Source: Parabacteroides sp. (GTDB taxonomy: Bacteria; Bacteroidota; Bacteroidia; Bacteroidales; Tannerellaceae). From it: 45,008 nucleotides of DNA. Below are positions 37,202 through 45,008 of this stretch, piece by piece. The position numbers and the translations under genes were made by a program. The DNA lies in NCBI GenBank assembly GCA_020860905.1, contig JAJBTJ010000260.1, positions 1-45,008 on the forward strand. Direction: 5' to 3'. The notes under the pieces are model-generated. The model saw only the letters and a list, made by a program, of their open reading frames with translations, did not search any database and was not told where the DNA came from. How positions within the stretch are numbered: the stretch's first letter is position 1; each line of letters begins with the position of its first letter.

Positions 37202-40200
37202 TTAGAATTTAACATTAACGCCTACCATATAGGTTCGCGGACTGGGATAAAAGCCTAAGTCCACCCCCGACACCCACTCCTGATAGCCCCCGTAACCTAC
37301 TTCCGGATCCATGCCCGAATAGCCGGTAAGGGTGAAGAGATTCTGCGCCGCCACGTATAGCCGGAGCTGTTTCAATGGCAGGCTCTTAAACAGTTTTTTG
37401 AAGTCGTAACCCAACGTAAGGTTCTGCATGCGCAGATAGTCGCCGTCTTCCATATAAAGGTCGGAGTTGAATTGCCAGTTCGAATGAGTTCCGGATGTCA
37501 GGCGCGGCAACTTGTCGGAAGTGCCTTCGCCATGCCAACGGCCGAAGATTTCGGAGGTATAGTTCTGGCGGGCATAGTCAACGTACGAACGGTAAGATTT
37601 CATTATCTGCCCGCCGAAAGCGCCGTTCATCGTCATGCTGATGTCGAAGCCCTTGTACGAGGCGCTCAAGCTCAAGCCCAGGTTCAGGTCGGGATGCGGA
37701 TTGCCCAACATTCCGCGGTCGTCGTCATCTATCACGCCGTTGCCGTCGCGGTCTACCCAGATTACATCGCCCGGTTTGGCTCCGTCCAGCTTGGCACCTT
37801 TGTAATCGGCTATTTCTTCTTCCGTCTGGAAGATACCGGCTGTTTTGTAGCCGTAGAAGTAGCCGATAGGATAGCCTACCTGGGCGCGATACATTTCGGT
37901 GGTTTGATTGCTCAATACGTTGTCGTCGCCGTGAATGATACCTTCCGAGTTGGCGATACGCGTTACTTCGTTCTTATTGTAAGCCAGGTTGACCGTAGCG
38001 CTGTATTGGAAATCGGAAATGCGGTCGTTCCAGTTCAACGAGAGTTCGAACCCTTTGTTACGTACATCGCCGCCGTTGACATAGGGCGCCCCCGTACCGT
38101 ACGTATCAAGCACCGGCGCTACTACCAGCCAGTTTTTTGTGTTTTTTACGTAGTAATCGAAATTCACACCTAAGCGGTTGTTTAAAAAGCGGGCGTCCAA
38201 ACCGAAGTCTATCTGCTCGGAAGTTTCCCACGTTACCTCTTTATTGGCCAGGATATCCGGATAAGCACCGGACGCGATTACCGACTTATCCGGCCCGAAA
38301 GTATAATCGGCGCCACTGAAAGCGATAGTAGAAAGGTATTGGAAGTCGGGAATATCCTGGTTGCCGTTCTGGCCCCAACTGGCGCGTATCTTCAGGAAGT
38401 CCATCCAGGCTTCGGTACGTTCGGCAAATGCCTCTTCCGAAATTACCCAACCGGCAGAAACAGACGGGAAATATCCCCAACGCTTGCCGCGTGCGAACTT
38501 GGAAGAACCGTCGGCACGTATCACGGCGGTCGCCATGTACTTGTTTGCATAGTCGTAGTTTATCCTGCCGAAGAAAGAAGCCAGCGCATTTTTGCCCCAG
38601 GGCGAACCGTGTAGGGTGGTACGGTTGGTGATGGCGGGTGTATTGTCGAGATAAGCATGCTTGAAGTCGTTGAAAATGGAGTTGATATTGCTTCCGCTCA
38701 TACTGTCGCCCAGCCCGGTCTTCTCGATGGATTGTCCCGCCAGTAAGCCGACCGTATGACGGTTCCGCTTGAAGTCGTACGTAACGGTGTTCTCCCACAA
38801 CAAGCTACCGCCCATCGACATGTTTTGCGATACGCTGTTGTTGTCGTTGAACACGTTGCTTGCCAACTTATAAACCGGAGTAAAGCTACGGGAAGCATCG
38901 GCGTAGAAGGTATAGCCGAAGTTCGATTTCAGTTTCAATCCTTCGATCGGCTGGATGGTGACGAACAAATTGCCTTGCAGCGCATGCGACTTGGAGTGAT
39001 TCTGACCGCTCGAGTAGTACATCTGCCCGATAGGATTCGCTTCGCGTATCTCCCAGGGGATAGCGTAATGATACTCTCCCTTATCGTCTTTATTGGGCAA
39101 GAACGGGCTGGCGTGCAACATATTCCGGAGGTCGTTATCCCACATGTCGCCGATAGCGATGCCGTTTCGTTCACTATACGAATAAGTAAGGTTTTCGCCT
39201 ACCTGGATGATGTTTAACTTCCCTTTCTTATATAATGTATGTTCCGAGTTGACACGTGCCGTATAACGGGTATATTCCGGTTGTACCGGGGCGCCGAGAA
39301 TACCTTCCTGCGAAGTATAGGCCAACCCCACCGAGTAAACGGATTGTTCCGTGCCGCCGGTAATGTTCAACGCATGGTTTTGTATCGGCGCATTTTTATT
39401 GCGGGCTTCGTTCAGCCAGTTCGTTCCCTCCCAGGTTCCGTTTTCGATGGCTTCCCAATCGGGTACCATCGAGGCGTAGTCATAGTCGGGCAAACCGTCC
39501 ATCATACGCGCTTCGCTCATAATCATGGCATATTCGCGGGCATTCAGCAAGTCGGGCATGCGATATACATTCTGTACGCCGTAGTAACCGTCGTAAGTTA
39601 TTTCCGGCTTGCCAGCTCTCCCTTTCCTGGTAGTCACCAGGATAACGCCATTGGCTGCACGGGAGCCGTAAATGGCGGCCGACGCAGCATCTTTCAGTAC
39701 GTCGACAGACTCGATGTCGGCCGGGTTCAGGTTGTTGATGTCGCCACCCGTCACTCCGTCTATAATATAAAGAGGCGTAGCCGAACCGGTGGTTCCCAGT
39801 CCCCGGATAGTAACCTTGAACCCTTCGCCGGGCATACCGGAACTTTGCGTGATGTTTACGCCCGGCGTCTGGCTCTGGAGGGCGCCCAGCGCATTTACCG
39901 TGTTCAGTTTGGCTATATTCTCGCCTTTTACCTGAACGGTAGCCCCGGTTACCAGTTTCTTTTTCTGCACGCCGTAACCCACTACCACGACTTCGTCCAG
40001 CAGTTCGCTGTCTTCTTTCAGTTCGATGTGCAGCGGGGTATCCGGCGACGTTACTTTTACCGACTCTCCTTTATAGCCGATATAACTGACGGATATTTCA
40101 CAAGGCACAGGCACCGACAACGTAAAACGCCCGTCTGCATCCGTTACCGTTCCGTTAGTCGTTCCGTGCTGGAGAAGGTTTACACCTATTAACGGTTCGC

Positions 40201-40348
40201 CGCTCTTGGCGGCCATTACCGTACCGGTGATTTGGTGATTTGTTTGTGCCGTTGCGGTGTGGCAAACAAAGAGCAACAAAACACAGACAGATAAAAATGG
40301 TATTCGTCCGGATACAATTTTCTGTAAATCAGATTGGTTTTTTTTCAT
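37202..40348 (-). CDS. SusC/RagA-family TonB-linked outer-membrane protein
   Basis: 1048 aa; ITGTVMAAKSGEPLIGVNLLQHGTTNGTVTDADGRF; LDEVVVVGYGVQKKKLVTGATVQV; SusC C-terminus. Confidence 0.96.
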   Translation of the reverse strand: MKKNQSDLQKIVSGRIPFLSVCVLLLFVCHTATAQTNHQITGTVMAAKSGEPLIGVNLLQHGTTNGTVTDADGRFTLSVPVPCEISVSYIGYKGESVKVTSPDTPLHIELKEDSELLDEVVVVGYGVQKKKLVTGATVQVKGENIAKLNTVNALGALQSQTPGVNITQSSGMPGEGFKVTIRGLGTTGSATPLYIIDGVTGGDINNLNPADIESVDVLKDAASAAIYGSRAANGVILVTTRKGRAGKPEITYDGYYGVQNVYRMPDLLNAREYAMIMSEARMMDGLPDYDYASMVPDWEAIENGTWEGTNWLNEARNKNAPIQNHALNITGGTEQSVYSVGLAYTSQEGILGAPVQPEYTRYTARVNSEHTLYKKGKLNIIQVGENLTYSYSERNGIAIGDMWDNDLRNMLHASPFLPNKDDKGEYHYAIPWEIREANPIGQMYYSSGQNHSKSHALQGNLFVTIQPIEGLKLKSNFGYTFYADASRSFTPVYKLASNVFNDNNSVSQNMSMGGSLLWENTVTYDFKRNRHTVGLLAGQSIEKTGLGDSMSGSNINSIFNDFKHAYLDNTPAITNRTTLHGSPWGKNALASFFGRINYDYANKYMATAVIRADGSSKFARGKRWGYFPSVSAGWVISEEAFAERTEAWMDFLKIRASWGQNGNQDIPDFQYLSTIAFSGADYTFGPDKSVIASGAYPDILANKEVTWETSEQIDFGLDARFLNNRLGVNFDYYVKNTKNWLVVAPVLDTYGTGAPYVNGGDVRNKGFELSLNWNDRISDFQYSATVNLAYNKNEVTRIANSEGIIHGDDNVLSNQTTEMYRAQVGYPIGYFYGYKTAGIFQTEEEIADYKGAKLDGAKPGDVIWVDRDGNGVIDDDDRGMLGNPHPDLNLGLSLSASYKGFDISMTMNGAFGGQIMKSYRSYVDYARQNYTSEIFGRWHGEGTSDKLPRLTSGTHSNWQFNSDLYMEDGDYLRMQNLTLGYDFKKLFKSLPLKQLRLYVAAQNLFTLTGYSGMDPEVGYGGYQEWVSGVDLGFYPSPRTYMVGVNVKF

Positions 40349-40435
40349 TGCATTAGGTTATAAAATTAATGATTCATATGGTTACTCCGGCCGGTCGGAA
40401 TAGTAATTCTATTTGCCGGGTGTTCTTCATAGGAG

Positions 40436-40443
40436 CAAACCTA
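40436..40443 (-). promoter_or_regulatory. -7 box (TAGGTTTG on minus strand) upstream of locus 3 SusC
   Basis: CAAACCTA on plus = TAGGTTTG on minus; ~88 bp upstream of the SusC start. Confidence 0.45.
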
Positions 40444-40612
40444 CGTATTCATTTACTTTATTTATGCTCTTTTTACGCATTAAAGTCTTCGTTTTGCGCA
40501 GAAAACGCATGCGTATGTGAAAGGATATGTCCGGTTTTTTTGTCGGGCTGTTATTTCGCCGGCGTCGCTATCTATATTCCTTTACTTTGCTCTCAGTCTC
40601 ATTTTTATTTCT

Positions 40613-40620
40613 TATCTTTG
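40613..40620 (+). promoter_or_regulatory. -7 box (TATCTTTG) far upstream of recR
   Basis: TAnnTTTG with TTTG 23 bp upstream (40586-40589); ~245 bp before the recR ATG. Confidence 0.5.
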
Positions 40621-40630
40621 TTTTATAAAT

Positions 40631-40830
40631 GCGAAGATAGGCTGCGCCTCGGCGTAATCGAGTAAACTTGTTTCTGCCTCGGTTTGCATTCCTTTTTTTC
40701 GAAAAGAGAAGAAAGGATGTGCCCCGGCGAGAATAAGCAAAGCATTGTTCCGCCTTCGGTTCTGTTTGTCTTGGTTATAAAAAAGAAGATAGGATACGTC
40801 CTGGCTGTAGGCTTTGCCCGGTGATGCTTC
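40631..40830 (+). repeat. Three diverged tandem copies of an AAGATAGG...GCCTCGG...CGGTTTGC-type repeat in the recR leader
   Basis: GCGAAGATAGGCTGCGCCTCGGCG (40631), GAGAAGAAAGGATGTGCCCCGGCG (~40706), AAGAAGATAGGATACGTCCTGGC (~40783); ~75-bp spacing. Confidence 0.65.
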
Positions 40831-40864
40831 CGGCGTGCACTATCCGTATCAGAACGAATAAAAA

Positions 40865-41488
40865 ATGATTCAGAAATATCCGTCCGTTTTATTAGAAAAT
40901 GCCGTGAACGAACTGTCGTCGTTGCCCGGCATCGGGAGGAAAACCGCTTTACGGCTCGCCCTGTACATGTTACGCCGGGATGTACCGTATACGGAAGGAT
41001 TCGCCTCCGCCTTGCTGGCTTTGCGCAAGGAAGTGAAATATTGCAAGGTATGCCATAACATCTGCGACGACGACCAATGTTCCATTTGTTCCGATTATCA
41101 GCGCGACCATGCCCTCGTATGCGTAGTGGAAAATATAAAGGAGGTGATGGCGATTGAAAATACCGGCCAGTTCCGGGGAGTATACCATGTGCTGGGCGGA
41201 ATTATTTCGCCGATGGACGGCATCGGGCCGTCCGACCTGCAAATCGACAGCTTGGTGCAACGGGTGGCCTCGGGCGAGGTGAAAGAGGTGATTTTGGCGC
41301 TGAGCACCACGATGGAGGGCGATACCACCAACTTCTTTATTTACCGCAAGCTGTCGGGCTACGACGTGAAAATCACGGTGCTTGCGCGCGGAGTGTCGAT
41401 AGGCGATGAAATCGAGTACGCCGACGAAGTAACGCTGGGCCGCTCCATTATCAACCGTACCTCGTTTAACGATTCCATGAAAATATAG
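40865..41488 (+). CDS. recR: Recombination mediator RecR
   Basis: 207 aa; [20 protein letters not shown]; four-Cys zinc finger ([16 protein letters not shown]); TOPRIM ([38 protein letters not shown]). Confidence 0.97.
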   Translation: MIQKYPSVLLENAVNELSSLPGIGRKTALRLALYMLRRDVPYTEGFASALLALRKEVKYCKVCHNICDDDQCSICSDYQRDHALVCVVENIKEVMAIENTGQFRGVYHVLGGIISPMDGIGPSDLQIDSLVQRVASGEVKEVILALSTTMEGDTTNFFIYRKLSGYDVKITVLARGVSIGDEIEYADEVTLGRSIINRTSFNDSMKI

Positions 41489-41492
41489 AAGC

Positions 41493-42506
41493 ATGGACGA
41501 GGGAGTGAAAGTATCCGTGGCGATTGTGTGCCGCGATTGCGGAGCGGTAACCGAAACCTGCTTGTACGCCGTAACGGCCGCTACGTTCGGCATGGAGGCC
41601 GAACTGTTCGTAACCGACAACGCTTCGGCCTGTAATGCCGCCGCTTACCTGGCGCCGTTGTTTCCCGACATCGAGTTTTTCCGCAAAGAAGAGGCGTGTC
41701 CGGAAGTGCAACTCCACGAAGAAATGTTCCGCAGGGCAGCCGGCGAGTATTTCCTGGTGCTCGACGCCGGGGTTATCGTAGGCGAAGACCTCATCCGCAC
41801 CTTGTGTTATTTTATGGACGAGAACCCCGACGTAGGCGCCGCAGGGCCCAAAGTGCTGGATGTGCACGGGGCGTTCGTTCCCGAATCCAAGCGGTGCCTG
41901 CCTACTCCCTGGATTTCCTTTTGCCGGAAAACCTGGCTATCTTCCTTGTTTCCCGGTTCCGCCCGTTTCAATGCGTATTATCTTCCTTACCTCGATGCCG
42001 ACCGGAAACACCGGGTGGAGGTGGTTTCCGACTCTTTCCGGATGCTGCGCCGCACGGCTGTTGAAAAATCGGGCTGGCCCGTGGCCGCGGAAATGAAATA
42101 CACAGAAGAAATCGAAATGGCTTTCCGGTTGGCGGAAGGGGGATTCAAAAGTTATTACCTCCCGGAACGGGTGCTGCACTACGGCAAGGAAAAGGAGCTG
42201 AAAAAAACAGCGCACCGGCGCCTGTTGGTTATCGCCCGCGAAGTGAATATCAAGGAAACGAAAACGGTTTGCGAGCAACGTATGCCCGGATGGGAATACG
42301 TGCATGCCTGGAACCTCGACGAGCAGCGCATTATGGGAGTGGCGGGCCGTTCGATACAGATGAAAGGGTTTACCGACGTCGCGGTGTGTTATCCCGATGC
42401 CAGCTTCGAGCAACTGTTGCTGCTGATGGACCGGATGGAGAATAAATACCTTACTTACCATATTTATAACCGGAAAACCAAGGTGCTCGTTTCACCGCAA
42501 CAATAA
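41493..42506 (+). CDS. GT2-fold glycosyltransferase-like protein with degenerate catalytic motifs
   Basis: 337 aa; retained framework (ELFVTDNASA, GEYFLVLDAGVIVGEDLIRTLCYFMDENPDVGAAGPKVLDVHGAFVPESKR) but altered DxD/NPD, NPGFxxANN and GEDxD-type motifs; 4 bp after recR. Confidence 0.8.
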   Translation: MDEGVKVSVAIVCRDCGAVTETCLYAVTAATFGMEAELFVTDNASACNAAAYLAPLFPDIEFFRKEEACPEVQLHEEMFRRAAGEYFLVLDAGVIVGEDLIRTLCYFMDENPDVGAAGPKVLDVHGAFVPESKRCLPTPWISFCRKTWLSSLFPGSARFNAYYLPYLDADRKHRVEVVSDSFRMLRRTAVEKSGWPVAAEMKYTEEIEMAFRLAEGGFKSYYLPERVLHYGKEKELKKTAHRRLLVIAREVNIKETKTVCEQRMPGWEYVHAWNLDEQRIMGVAGRSIQMKGFTDVAVCYPDASFEQLLLLMDRMENKYLTYHIYNRKTKVLVSPQQ

Positions 42507-42507
42507 C

Positions 42508-43080
42508 ATGGCTTTACTTTCGAACGAAATAATCGAGTTACGTGCTCCCGAGCCGGAAGACCTGGAGGTGTTTTACCGGTGGGAAAACGATACGGAGCTC
42601 TGGCAGTACGGAGTTACCCTCATCCCGTATTCGCGCTACGAGCTGAGGCGTTACTTGTCGGAAGCGGTGCACGATATATACCAAACCGGACAAGTACGCT
42701 TGATGGTGAACGACCGGCTTTCGGGCCGCCCGGCCGGCGTAGTGGATTTGTATGATTTCGACCCGCATCACAAGCGCGCCGGGGTAGGTATTCTCATCGA
42801 CCGGGCGTTCCGTAACCAGGGGCGTGGCCGTATGGCCGTATCGTTGGTATGCGAGTATGCTTTTTCGCTGCTGCATCTTCACCAGTTGTTCGCATACGTA
42901 CCGGTTCCGAATGTGCCCAGCCTGGAGCTATTCAAGAAAAACGGATTTGCGGTAACGGGCGTACTAAAAGACTGGCTTGCCGCCGGTACGGCCTACACGG
43001 ATGTGTATGTGCTGCAAATCATGCAGGCCGATTTTGTCCGGGCCTCCGGCTCCGGACGGTTTGTTCCGTCCGGCGAATAG
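42508..43080 (+). CDS. GNAT-family N-acetyltransferase
   Basis: 190 aa; IIELRAPEPEDLEVFYRWENDTELW; acetyl-CoA loop RAFRNQGRGRMAV; NVPSLELFKKNGF. Confidence 0.92.
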   Translation: MALLSNEIIELRAPEPEDLEVFYRWENDTELWQYGVTLIPYSRYELRRYLSEAVHDIYQTGQVRLMVNDRLSGRPAGVVDLYDFDPHHKRAGVGILIDRAFRNQGRGRMAVSLVCEYAFSLLHLHQLFAYVPVPNVPSLELFKKNGFAVTGVLKDWLAAGTAYTDVYVLQIMQADFVRASGSGRFVPSGE

Positions 43081-43337
43081 GCATTATTGCACCGGAGCTT
43101 TCCTTTTTGCGCTTATCGTCCGGTACGTAACGGCTGTCGCCCGTGCCGGCGCCTGGTTTCCTTTCCTTCCTTTTTTACCGGTTTGTTTTTACAGCCGGGT
43201 GTTGGCGTCTCCTTTCTTCCCTTTTCAATTGCTCGTACCTGTTCCGGCTTCTTGTCGGAGCCGTACGCCCCGTTCTCCGGAAGCGCGTACGGAAAATACA
43301 TTCGATACGGCAGGTAAATTCCGTTTCATGCTGCAAA

Positions 43338-43435
43338 AAATATCGTCCGACCCGGGCATTCCACTCGTCCGACCCGGGTCGACCACTCGTCTGACCCGGG
43401 TGGTTCACTCGTCTGACCCGGGTCGGACGATATTT
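43338..43435. repeat. Inverted arms enclosing 22-bp tandem repeats (convergent intergenic)
   Basis: Perfect 19-bp arms AAATATCGTCCGACCCGGG (43338-43356) / CCCGGGTCGGACGATATTT (43417-43435); four 22-bp units at 43343, 43365, 43387, 43409, each with TCGTCYGACCCGGG. Confidence 0.88.
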
Positions 43436-43602
43436 CGTACGGCAGAAAGCTATTTTTTCCTGCATAGAACAAGAGGTTCGGTACAGGAAGTTTTCTTTTC
43501 TTTCGCACAGCTCGCCGGGTGGGGAGGAAGCGGTACCCGGAAGTGTATTCTTCCGCTTCCGGGATACGTATAAACAGGGAAAAGGGGAGGTTGGTAAGGC
43601 GT

Positions 43603-44796
43603 TTAGTTGCGTCCGGCGCCGAGCCACGTCAGTTTATGCCACAGGCTTTCCAGCGGGCCCTGCTTGTGCCGCGCCAGCCACCATTTGCAAAAACCGACTT
43701 GAACGAACAGGAGCGCGAACCCGATAAGCAGGCTGGCCGTGTAGCCGCACCGGGGAGCCAGGTACAGCCCGAACGGGAAATAAATCAACGCGCCGGCAAT
43801 GGATTGCGAGATGTAATTGGTGAGGCTCATTTTTCCGTAAAAGCGGAGGGAGGAAGTGAGTTTCCTGAATTTTTCCGTGTGATACGCCAGCACGAACGAA
43901 GCCACCAGTACGACGGTAAAAGCGAATTTTTGCCACATATCGGCTACGGTGCCCACGGTTGTGCGTATCAGTTCCAGTTGCGCGGCGTCCGTTAGCTCTG
44001 CCTTCAACTGGTATAAGGGCGCGAACAATACCGCCGCCCCGATAAGTGCTTTCACCCAGAAGCGGGTATTCTTTTCCGATGAAAGAAACAGTTGTTTACG
44101 CCCGATGAGGAGTCCCGTTAGGAAAAGACCGCCTGTTTGTAGGAAGCGTCCTGCGCCTACGGCCCATAAAAAACTGGCTTTTTGCCCTAACGTGATGTTT
44201 TCCCAAACGAATTTTCCGAAGTTCCCTTCCTGCGTATAGGCGGCCACGTACGTGTACATCTCGCCTACACCCCAATCCGGCAGCGCATGTCCGGGGCGAA
44301 TCAGTCCGGCTATGTAATGGTACCACTCGATGGGCTGGAACAGTAAAACGGCTGCCGTAACGGCTACGGCCGTGTCGCTCCATTTGCGCACTACGAACAG
44401 CAGGATGCCTACGATACAGAATAACAGCAATACGTCGCCCGCCGGGAAAAACGCGGCGTTCAGCGTGGCGAATCCGCTCAGCAGGAGCAACCGCCAAAGG
44501 AACCGGTAGCCGAAATCTTTCCCTTTCCTTTCCTGGTTGGTGTATTGTATATAAAAGGTAAACCCGAACAGGAGGGCGAAAATTGCGTATGCTTTTCCGG
44601 CGAATAAAGAAAAGGTGATGCTGAATACGCCGCTATCCAGCACGTTGAGCCACCCCGGTTGGGCGGCCGGGTCCGGATAAACCGGGAAAATAAAATGTTC
44701 GAGACTGTGTACCAGCAGGATGGCCATAACGGCGAAGCCCCGGAGGGCATCTACTACTTCGATACGGGGAGCGCGGGCGGAGGATACGGGTTGCAT
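43603..44796 (-). CDS. DUF418-family membrane protein
   Basis: 397 aa; RIEVVDALRGFAVMAILLVHSLEHF; multiple TM helices; KMSLTNYISQSIAGALIYFPFG. Confidence 0.88.
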   Translation of the reverse strand: MQPVSSARAPRIEVVDALRGFAVMAILLVHSLEHFIFPVYPDPAAQPGWLNVLDSGVFSITFSLFAGKAYAIFALLFGFTFYIQYTNQERKGKDFGYRFLWRLLLLSGFATLNAAFFPAGDVLLLFCIVGILLFVVRKWSDTAVAVTAAVLLFQPIEWYHYIAGLIRPGHALPDWGVGEMYTYVAAYTQEGNFGKFVWENITLGQKASFLWAVGAGRFLQTGGLFLTGLLIGRKQLFLSSEKNTRFWVKALIGAAVLFAPLYQLKAELTDAAQLELIRTTVGTVADMWQKFAFTVVLVASFVLAYHTEKFRKLTSSLRFYGKMSLTNYISQSIAGALIYFPFGLYLAPRCGYTASLLIGFALLFVQVGFCKWWLARHKQGPLESLWHKLTWLGAGRN

Positions 44797-45008
44797 TTTA
44801 TGGTATGATTTTATGTCAGGCGTGCCGGGAAGAAACGGGGTGGCCCCGTGCCGTCCGGCCGGGAACTGGTTCCCGCCTGTGTTCGTTTTAATTTTTAAAC
44901 AAAGTACATGACAAAGTTAGATTTCAGACAACAGAATATAAGGGCAAAAGCACGGGAATCCGTTCGTATACAACCTCCTTATCTTCCTACTCAGCCTTGA
45001 GAAGCACC

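Noticed and set aside
43343-43430. Possible CRISPR array (four 22-bp repeats)
   Set aside because: No unique spacers of normal length (only 8-bp variable tails), bounded by inverted arms, no cas genes.
42977-43573. 198 aa plus-strand ORF across the GNAT/DUF418 spacer
   Set aside because: Overlaps the GNAT gene in another frame and runs through the tandem repeat; no family features.
1-45008. tRNA, rRNA, IS/transposase or phage genes
   Set aside because: No clover-leaf, rRNA, transposase or phage protein signatures were recognised by eye; a tRNAscan/Infernal run would be needed to be certain.

Overview
This 45 kb window looks like a Bacteroidota (Bacteroidales) chromosome segment dominated by glycan-acquisition loci. 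Locus 1 (172-7316, minus strand): ECF sigma / FecR / STN-SusC / SusD, a trans-envelope signalling module. Locus 2 (7852-23318, plus strand): GH76-like alpha-mannanase, SusC, SusD, a beta-propeller glycosidase-like protein, a GH63/MGH1-like alpha-glycosidase, a GH97 and a hybrid two-component regulator. Locus 3 (29903-40348, minus strand): SusC, SusD, lipoprotein, ROK kinase, GH2 (exo-glucosaminidase-like), XylR/AraC-type regulator. Between and after these are SpoIID-like, OPT transporter and M1 peptidase genes, then recR-GT2-GNAT and a DUF418 membrane protein. The least ordinary signals are non-coding or degenerate. (i) Two intergenic elements, each at a convergent gene end, have perfect inverted arms enclosing short tandem repeats: 21-bp units at 23388-23490 and 22-bp units at 43338-43435. 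(ii) A ~60-bp palindrome-containing repeat occurs at 102-161 and 23648-23708, bracketing loci 1 and 2. (iii) A degenerate repeat cluster lies in the recR leader. (iv) A GT2-fold protein encoded next to recR has lost the usual catalytic motifs. (v) Candidate operators and leader stem-loops are associated with the PULs. All family assignments come from reading the sequence by eye; no database searches were run.
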